Positions 15,628-19,782 of a stretch of 19,782 bases of DNA are shown here, piece after piece. The stretch covers positions 1 to 19,782 of the forward strand of contig DLGF01000022.1 of the NCBI GenBank assembly GCA_002482545.1, read 5' to 3'. This DNA comes from Sporomusaceae bacterium UBA7701. GTDB lineage: Bacteria; Bacillota; Negativicutes; Sporomusales; UBA7701. Both the position numbers and the translations under genes were made by a program. The notes under the pieces were generated by a model, which had not been told where the DNA came from, did not search any database, and was given only the letters and a program-made list of their open reading frames with translations. Position 1 is the first letter of the stretch; the number at the start of each line of letters is the position of its first letter.

Positions 15628-16349
15628 GGACGGAAGGAAAACGCTGGCAAAAAGCCGTTGCCGTTTCGTTGCTGGCGCACGTGATTGTGCTGACCGGCCT
15701 CGGCTGGATGTTGGCCAAGGCGTTTGCCGTGCCGGAACTTCCGGAACCCTATATCGAACTGACCCTGGACGGTGAAGCCGGCGGGGAAATGGCGGGAGGC
15801 GCTGCGCCCGGCGACCTTTCCGGCCAGGAGCCCGCCGATGAGCCTCAACCATCTCCCGGCGTATCGTCTGTTGATAGCGGCCGGACTGCGGCGGCTCAGA
15901 CCATCGTCGGCAGTATGACGGTGGTGGCGGCGGAGACCGGCGGCCAGGCGGGCGATAGCGATGCTCCGGCAGGCGGAACGGCCGCCGGCGGCGCGGGAAA
16001 CGGAACAGGGACCGGCACCGGCCCGGGAGCGGGAAACGGGGCCGGCTCCGGTCCGGGATCCGGCGGCGGGCTTATTTCGCCCAGCATTTATTCGCAAGTC
16101 GATCCGGTATACCCGGAGCAGGCGCGGCAAGCCGGAAGGGAGGGAACGGTCGAGCTCCGCGTCCAGATACTGGCGAACGGCCGGCCGGGAGAGATCAGCG
16201 TGCAGCGCTCCAGCGGCTGGGACCTGCTGGACGAGGCGGCGGTGAAAGCCGTGCGGAAGTGGCGGTTCATTCCGGCTAAAGAACGGGATTCCGGGCGGGC
16301 CGTCTCCTGTCATACCAACTTGCCGGTCGTCTTCAGGCTAAAGGGATAA
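15624..16349 (+). CDS. tonB: TonB energy-transducing protein
   Basis: A 241-residue protein with the TonB layout. The N-terminal membrane anchor contains the SxxxH pair (SLLAH, S15 and H19) that is essential in TonB for coupling to ExbBD. A periplasmic linker of about 120 residues follows, then a C-terminal domain from about 155 (VDPVYPEQARQAGREGTVEL, QRSSGWDLLDEAAVKAVRKW, RFIPA), the standard TonB fold. The linker is rich in Gly/Ala/Thr (runs such as GTGTGPGAGNG) rather than the usual Pro-Glu/Pro-Lys repeats. It is the last gene of the coupled run after btuFCD. Its partner receptor is not inside the window. Confidence 0.93.
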   Translation: MRTEGKRWQKAVAVSLLAHVIVLTGLGWMLAKAFAVPELPEPYIELTLDGEAGGEMAGGAAPGDLSGQEPADEPQPSPGVSSVDSGRTAAAQTIVGSMTVVAAETGGQAGDSDAPAGGTAAGGAGNGTGTGTGPGAGNGAGSGPGSGGGLISPSIYSQVDPVYPEQARQAGREGTVELRVQILANGRPGEISVQRSSGWDLLDEAAVKAVRKWRFIPAKERDSGRAVSCHTNLPVVFRLKG

Positions 16350-16477
16350 AAAGGGAGTCCGGCCGGCTCCCCAACGGCGATGCGCCAAGGCGGGAACCGC
16401 CCGGATTCATAGGATGGATGGATTCGGCGTTTTTGCGCTGTCCTGTACACGATTGGGGTGCAGGATTAATTTTATGA
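16350..16477 (+). other. Intergenic region after tonB
   Basis: GGGAG (16353-16357) pairs with CTCCC (16367-16371) around a CCGG-rich core just after the tonB stop. No T-run follows, so termination is uncertain and read-through toward the tandem riboswitches is possible. No gene seen. Confidence 0.35.
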
Positions 16478-16506
16478 TTTACAAGATTTAACAGATGAGC
16501 TATGAT
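16478..16506 (+). promoter_or_regulatory. Sigma-A-like promoter of the tandem riboswitch / autotransporter unit
   Basis: TTTACA (16478-16483), exactly 17 bases, then TATGAT (16501-16506), five of six matches in each box. It is about 25 bases upstream of the first of the two tandem aptamers. Confidence 0.7.
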
Positions 16507-16525
16507 AAAGACAGAATTGCATATC

Positions 16526-16690
16526 GTTGGGACAGGTGCCTACGGGCTTAATAGGGAAGTCGGTTGAAAGCCGACACGGTCCCGCCGCTGTAAAGGGGAG
16601 CATCCTGCAGAACGCCACTGGGGCAATGGCCTTGGGAAGGCGCAGGAGGGCAATGAACCTGAGTCAGAAGAACTGCCTGTCCGACAATCA
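16526..16690 (+). ncRNA. Cobalamin riboswitch aptamer, first of tandem pair
   Basis: Same conserved order as the aptamer upstream of btuF: ACAGGTGCC, GGCTTAATAGGGAAGTC, GGTCCCGCCGCTGTAAAGG and the B12 box AGTCAGAAGAACTGCCTGT (16662-16680). Its expression platform contains two possible terminators before the second aptamer begins. Confidence 0.95.
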
Positions 16691-16693
16691 CCG
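16529..16693 (+). repeat. 165-bp direct repeat, copy 1 (riboswitch duplication)
   Basis: Identical to 16898-17062 except for one base (CTGCAGAAC here, CTGCAGGAC there). It covers the whole aptamer, and identity stops abruptly just after the shared ACAATCACCG. Confidence 0.95.
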
Positions 16694-16747
16694 TTTTGAC
16701 CCACGAGAGATGGGAAGGGGATTATCGGTTGCGTCCGTGTCTTTCCT

Positions 16748-16772
16748 TCCCGGCTATTCAGCCGGGATTTTC
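16748..16772 (+). terminator. Terminator after first tandem aptamer
   Basis: TCCCGGC (16748-16754) and GCCGGGA (16761-16767) form a perfect 7-bp stem with a 6-base loop, followed by TTTTC. It is suitably placed for riboswitch-controlled termination. Confidence 0.65.
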
Positions 16773-16803
16773 ATTAAGACAGGCACGTCTGCGAAAGCTT
16801 TCC

Positions 16804-16835
16804 ACCTCCCGTTTCCTGGGAGGTTTTATATTTTT
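16804..16835 (+). terminator. Second terminator-like hairpin after first aptamer
   Basis: ACCTCCC (16804-16810) pairs with GGGAGGT (16818-16824) around GTTTCCT, followed by a T-rich stretch, TTTATATTTTT. It may be the main terminator of the first aptamer, or a back-up to the one at 16748. Confidence 0.7.
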
Positions 16836-16894
16836 CTCTCCCTCGCGGGGAGGCGGAAAGGGACAACGCCCGCCAGGGCGCATGCCAACAGCAT

Positions 16895-17059
16895 ACGGGG
16901 ACAGGTGCCTACGGGCTTAATAGGGAAGTCGGTTGAAAGCCGACACGGTCCCGCCGCTGTAAAGGGGAGCATCCTGCAGGACGCCACTGGGGCAATGGCC
17001 TTGGGAAGGCGCAGGAGGGCAATGAACCTGAGTCAGAAGAACTGCCTGTCCGACAATCA
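16895..17059 (+). ncRNA. Cobalamin riboswitch aptamer, second of tandem pair
   Basis: A complete aptamer with B12 box at 17031-17049 and all core motifs of the first copy. Unlike the duplicated aptamer, the expression platform after 17062 differs from that of copy 1 and leads to the terminator at 17135, about 80 bases before the autotransporter gene. Confidence 0.95.
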
Positions 17060-17062
17060 CCG
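16898..17062 (+). repeat. 165-bp direct repeat, copy 2 (riboswitch duplication)
   Basis: Second copy of the repeat at 16529-16693, offset by 369 bases, 164 of 165 positions identical. The near identity points to recent duplication or gene conversion. Confidence 0.95.
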
Positions 17063-17134
17063 CCAGACCTGCGAGCGACGGGGAGGAGATTGCGGCAGCA
17101 GCCGGATTCAGGAAGCCGACGGCTGACGTGGCGC

Positions 17135-17159
17135 ACTCCCGTGATGGGAGTTTTTTCTT
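17135..17159 (+). terminator. Terminator after second tandem aptamer
   Basis: ACTCCC (17135-17140) pairs with GGGAGT (17146-17151) around GTGAT, followed by TTTTTTCTTT. It is a compact intrinsic terminator, the likely off-state of the second aptamer. Confidence 0.82.
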
Positions 17160-17234
17160 TCATCTTGCAGCAGGTATTCGCCGGTTTTCCCGGCATCCAG
17201 GGATGGGAAGAAAGCGCAAAGGAATGAATTTATT

Positions 17235-19782
17235 TTGAATCGTCTTTACAAAGTCGTTTGGAACCGGACCCGCGCCTGCTGGCAGGTGGTGTCCGAATTG
17301 GTCGGAAATACCGGCCGGGCCAAAGCGGTCCGGCGGCCAGGAGCGAAACGCCTGGCCGCGGCGCTGGCGCTGCTGCTCGCCTGGCCGGCGGGCGGCAGCG
17401 CGACGGCCTGGGCCGCCGGCTCGGTCGTCGTCAGCGGCGTCCAGACCACCGGTAAGGCGGACAACGGCAAGGGCGGCACCGGCAACAGCTATATGGCCGG
17501 GAGTATAGCGCAAAATCCTTTTTATAGCATAAAAAATAACGTGAATCTGCAGCCGCAGTACTATTACCAGTATCAGCTCCGCGGCGTCAAAGCCACCAAG
17601 AGTCTTACGACGAAATACTTTTACGCTATCGACCAAGACGGTGTCAATACCTTCCCGCCGGGGGTGCAGGCGCAGCTTCTCGCCGTCCTGCGGGCCGCCC
17701 AGACCGATTCGGCTGCCCTGGCCAATTATATTGCAGGTCTGTCCGAGGGCGATCCTTTATATGTGCCCGCGGGGTACACCCTGACCATCGACCTGTCGGC
17801 CATAAGGCTGCCTGAGCCCCAGCAGCCGCTCAGCCCGGCTTATGATGCGGTCAGTCTGAACAACGGCGCAATCTGGCGCCCCATGGACTGGAGCAAGACG
17901 GAAATCTATCTTGACGTGGACCGGCTGGAAAATATCGATGGTCTGCCCTGGGAAAAAGTATCTTTGAAGCGAAACGCGGACGGTACCTTTGCCGCCGCCA
18001 ATTTCACCCCTATAGGCGGGCTTCCCGCAGACATGGTTTCAGCGACCCAGAACCTGCTCCTTGTCAACAAATTGGATAGCGGCACCAACGCGGCGATCGA
18101 CCTGTCCCACCTGAACACCAGCGGCGAAAACCCGCGGGTGCTCAACCTGCAGGATCCTCATAACGGCTACCTGGGCGGCGTACAGGACGCGGGCGGCAAT
18201 TATATCGCCCGAACCTTTTACGCCAAGGAGGCGACGCTGGGCGAAGGCACCGCTTTCCGGCTGGGGTTGTATATGGTCAGCCCCAGTGCCGGCGGCACCA
18301 ATCCTCAGGACTATATCCGCGGGATACTGCCGGAAAGTTACACCCATGACTCGGTCTACATCGAGAAGGCCAGCCGGACAGCGAACGCCGAAGGCAAGAC
18401 CAACCTCTACATCCAGCTCGGCTGGGTACCCGGCCTGGACAGGGCGGGCACCAGCCAGGCCGGCTCGGGGCAAAGGCGCGACAGCACTATTTATCCGGTC
18501 GTGTTCAGTATCCTGGAGGGGGCGGAGAACTTCACCGTCACCGGCCAGGCGGGCTATGCCGACGGCCTTTTCAGCAAGTACTACATCACGCCGGTGATCA
18601 AGGAGGCGCCTAACGCCGGCGGTTATTACCTGGTATCGGGGACGTATGACAGTTCGACCGGGACGTATCTGAACGCCGTTTACGGCGGTACGGCCTGGTA
18701 CCTTGACAGCTACAGCTATTATTACGCCGGCATTTCCGAGTCGGGCCTGGCCGCCGCGGACAATATCGTCCCGGTCGTCAACCTGTGGCGAAGCGACTAC
18801 CTGGGCCTGTTCCGGCGCGCCGGCGCCCTGCACCGCCAGAACTATCCCGACGGACGGGCGGAAACGGACAATGTCTGGGCCGAGACCTGGCGCGGCCGGT
18901 TCAAGAGCGCTTCGGGCTACGGCCGTTCGGTCAGCCAGAGTTATGACGCCCTGCAGGTGGGCTATGACAAGCAACTGGCCAAGGATTTCTACCACGGCCG
19001 GGCCTACGCCGGCCTTTACGTGAGCAACCAGGACGCCAGCTCGGACACCGCCACCGGCGGCGGCGACCAGGAGTCCAACGGCATCGGCGCGTACGCCGCC
19101 TGGGTGGGCGACAAGGGCCATTACCTGGACTTCGGCGTACAGGCTGCCAAGCTGAAGAACGACTTCCATTTCACCGACTCCGGCGGCCGGGTAACCGCCG
19201 GCTACGACACCTGGGCCTATGGCCTGGGCGCTCAGTACGGCTACCGGAAGGAACTGGCCGGCGGCTGGTTCCTTGAGCCGCAGGCCGCCCTTTTCTACGG
19301 GCGGATGGATGGGGTCAGCTACGGGATGAGCAACCGGCTGACGATCAATCAGGCCGACTCCGTCGCCCTCACCGGCAAGCTGGGGGTGGCAGCCGGGAAA
19401 AACCTGGGCGAGAGCGGCAACGTCTACGCCCGCGCCGCGGTGCTGCGCGACTTCAGAGGCCGAGGCGGCCTGGCCATGCAATACGGCACCGCCTCCCAGC
19501 CGGTCGACGTTCCCGACGGCAAGGATACCTGGTACGAGCTGGGCCTGGGCGGCAACTTCCGCATCTCCCCGGCCGGCAGCTTCAACCTCGACCTTTCCCG
19601 CACGGTGGGCAGCAATATCGGCAACGAGTGGCGCGTCAACGGCCTCTTCGAATGGGCCTGGGGCGGCGGCAAGGCCGGAGTGCCGCCGACCGTCCGGACC
19701 GACGAAGAGCTGTTGGCCGGCATCAGCCAACCGGCGGACGCCGGCGGCGGCACCGGCACGCAGCCTGCGGCGGCGCAGCCGT
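17235..19782 (+). CDS. Autotransporter-type outer-membrane protein, 3' end beyond window
   Basis: At least 849 residues, open at the window edge. The start MNRLYKVVWNRTRACWQVVSE is a classic ESPR (extended signal peptide region of type V secreted proteins), followed by a hydrophobic core and a cleavage site near AWA (58-60). Residues about 61-540 are a passenger of unknown function that I cannot assign to a fold. A barrel domain of about 265 residues begins at NVWAETWRGRFKSASGYGRS (about 545) and ends near LFEWAWGGG (about 810), matching an autotransporter barrel in size and pattern. Most autotransporters end at the barrel; this one continues for at least 39 residues of Gly/Pro/Ala/Thr-rich sequence. 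The TTG start is set by the ESPR; AAGGA lies 12 bases upstream, a long spacing. Tandem B12 riboswitches directly upstream suggest a role in cobalamin acquisition. Confidence 0.9.
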   Translation, partial: MNRLYKVVWNRTRACWQVVSELVGNTGRAKAVRRPGAKRLAAALALLLAWPAGGSATAWAAGSVVVSGVQTTGKADNGKGGTGNSYMAGSIAQNPFYSIKNNVNLQPQYYYQYQLRGVKATKSLTTKYFYAIDQDGVNTFPPGVQAQLLAVLRAAQTDSAALANYIAGLSEGDPLYVPAGYTLTIDLSAIRLPEPQQPLSPAYDAVSLNNGAIWRPMDWSKTEIYLDVDRLENIDGLPWEKVSLKRNADGTFAAANFTPIGGLPADMVSATQNLLLVNKLDSGTNAAIDLSHLNTSGENPRVLNLQDPHNGYLGGVQDAGGNYIARTFYAKEATLGEGTAFRLGLYMVSPSAGGTNPQDYIRGILPESYTHDSVYIEKASRTANAEGKTNLYIQLGWVPGLDRAGTSQAGSGQRRDSTIYPVVFSILEGAENFTVTGQAGYADGLFSKYYITPVIKEAPNAGGYYLVSGTYDSSTGTYLNAVYGGTAWYLDSYSYYYAGISESGLAAADNIVPVVNLWRSDYLGLFRRAGALHRQNYPDGRAETDNVWAETWRGRFKSASGYGRSVSQSYDALQVGYDKQLAKDFYHGRAYAGLYVSNQDASSDTATGGGDQESNGIGAYAAWVGDKGHYLDFGVQAAKLKNDFHFTDSGGRVTAGYDTWAYGLGAQYGYRKELAGGWFLEPQAALFYGRMDGVSYGMSNRLTINQADSVALTGKLGVAAGKNLGESGNVYARAAVLRDFRGRGGLAMQYGTASQPVDVPDGKDTWYELGLGGNFRISPAGSFNLDLSRTVGSNIGNEWRVNGLFEWAWGGGKAGVPPTVRTDEELLAGISQPADAGGGTGTQPAAAQP

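Noticed and set aside
14598..16313. 571-codon open frame on the minus strand
   Set aside because: It is antisense to exbB-exbD-tonB, which are clear on the plus strand. The translation is Arg/His/Gly-rich without domains.
16527..17126. 199-codon open frame with two near-identical protein segments
   Set aside because: The frame runs through both cobalamin aptamers and the intervening terminators. The repeated protein segments just reflect the duplicated RNA element.
17224..17238. Four-codon mini-frame (ATG to TGA) overlapping the TTG start of the autotransporter gene
   Set aside because: It could be a leader peptide for translational coupling, but AAGGA is only one base from its ATG, so ribosome loading there is doubtful.
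18039..19730. 563-codon open frame on the minus strand
   Set aside because: It lies opposite the autotransporter gene in GC-rich DNA, has low-complexity Ala/Val/Gly-rich translation, no ribosome site and no recognisable domain. The plus strand has the ESPR and barrel.

Overview
The window looks like chromosome from a diderm Firmicute, most likely the Negativicutes (Sporomusa/Pelosinus-like). This is inferred, not proven. Purine-rich GGAGG ribosome sites, frequent GTG/TTG starts and Firmicute-type families (MalY/PatB lyase, the YcgQ/YcgR-like permease pair, YibE/F, a Fur-family regulator) occur beside outer-membrane machinery (ExbB-ExbD-TonB and a type V autotransporter). No insertion sequence, phage gene, CRISPR array, tRNA or rRNA was seen.

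Positions 1-5000: an XRE-type regulator (minus strand, with a terminator) diverges from a MalY/PatB-type PLP enzyme. A shared bidirectional terminator separates that enzyme from a minus-strand two-gene operon encoding a DUF318/ArsP-like permease with a His/Cys-rich loop and its TIGR03943/DUF1980 partner. Next is a roughly 1.1 kb stretch that is not empty. It holds a twice-frameshifted zinc-ribbon gene on the minus strand and two long perfect inverted repeats.

Positions 5000-10700: a YibE/F membrane protein is followed by an exported CHAP-like/rhodanese protein. The signal peptide of the latter is joined to the rest of the gene through an in-frame TGA, followed at once by a hairpin with the layout of a bacterial SECIS element, so it is a candidate selenoprotein. 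A Fur-family repressor follows. After a strong terminator come a cystathionine beta-synthase-type enzyme with a CBS-domain pair and a cystathionine gamma-lyase/synthase-type enzyme, together a probable reverse transsulfuration operon.

Positions 10700-19782: a vitamin B12 region. A sigma-A-like promoter and a cobalamin riboswitch with terminator precede btuF-btuC-btuD-exbB-exbD-tonB, which combines an inner-membrane cobalamin importer with the energiser of outer-membrane transport. BtuD carries an extra C-terminal Rossmann-like domain. Downstream, a second promoter feeds two tandem cobalamin aptamers that differ at 1 of 165 positions. Each is followed by terminator hairpins, and together they lead to an autotransporter-type outer-membrane protein with an ESPR signal peptide, cut by the window edge. 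B12 would therefore control inner-membrane import, TonB energy supply and an unusual surface protein, which could belong to an undescribed cobalamin capture system.
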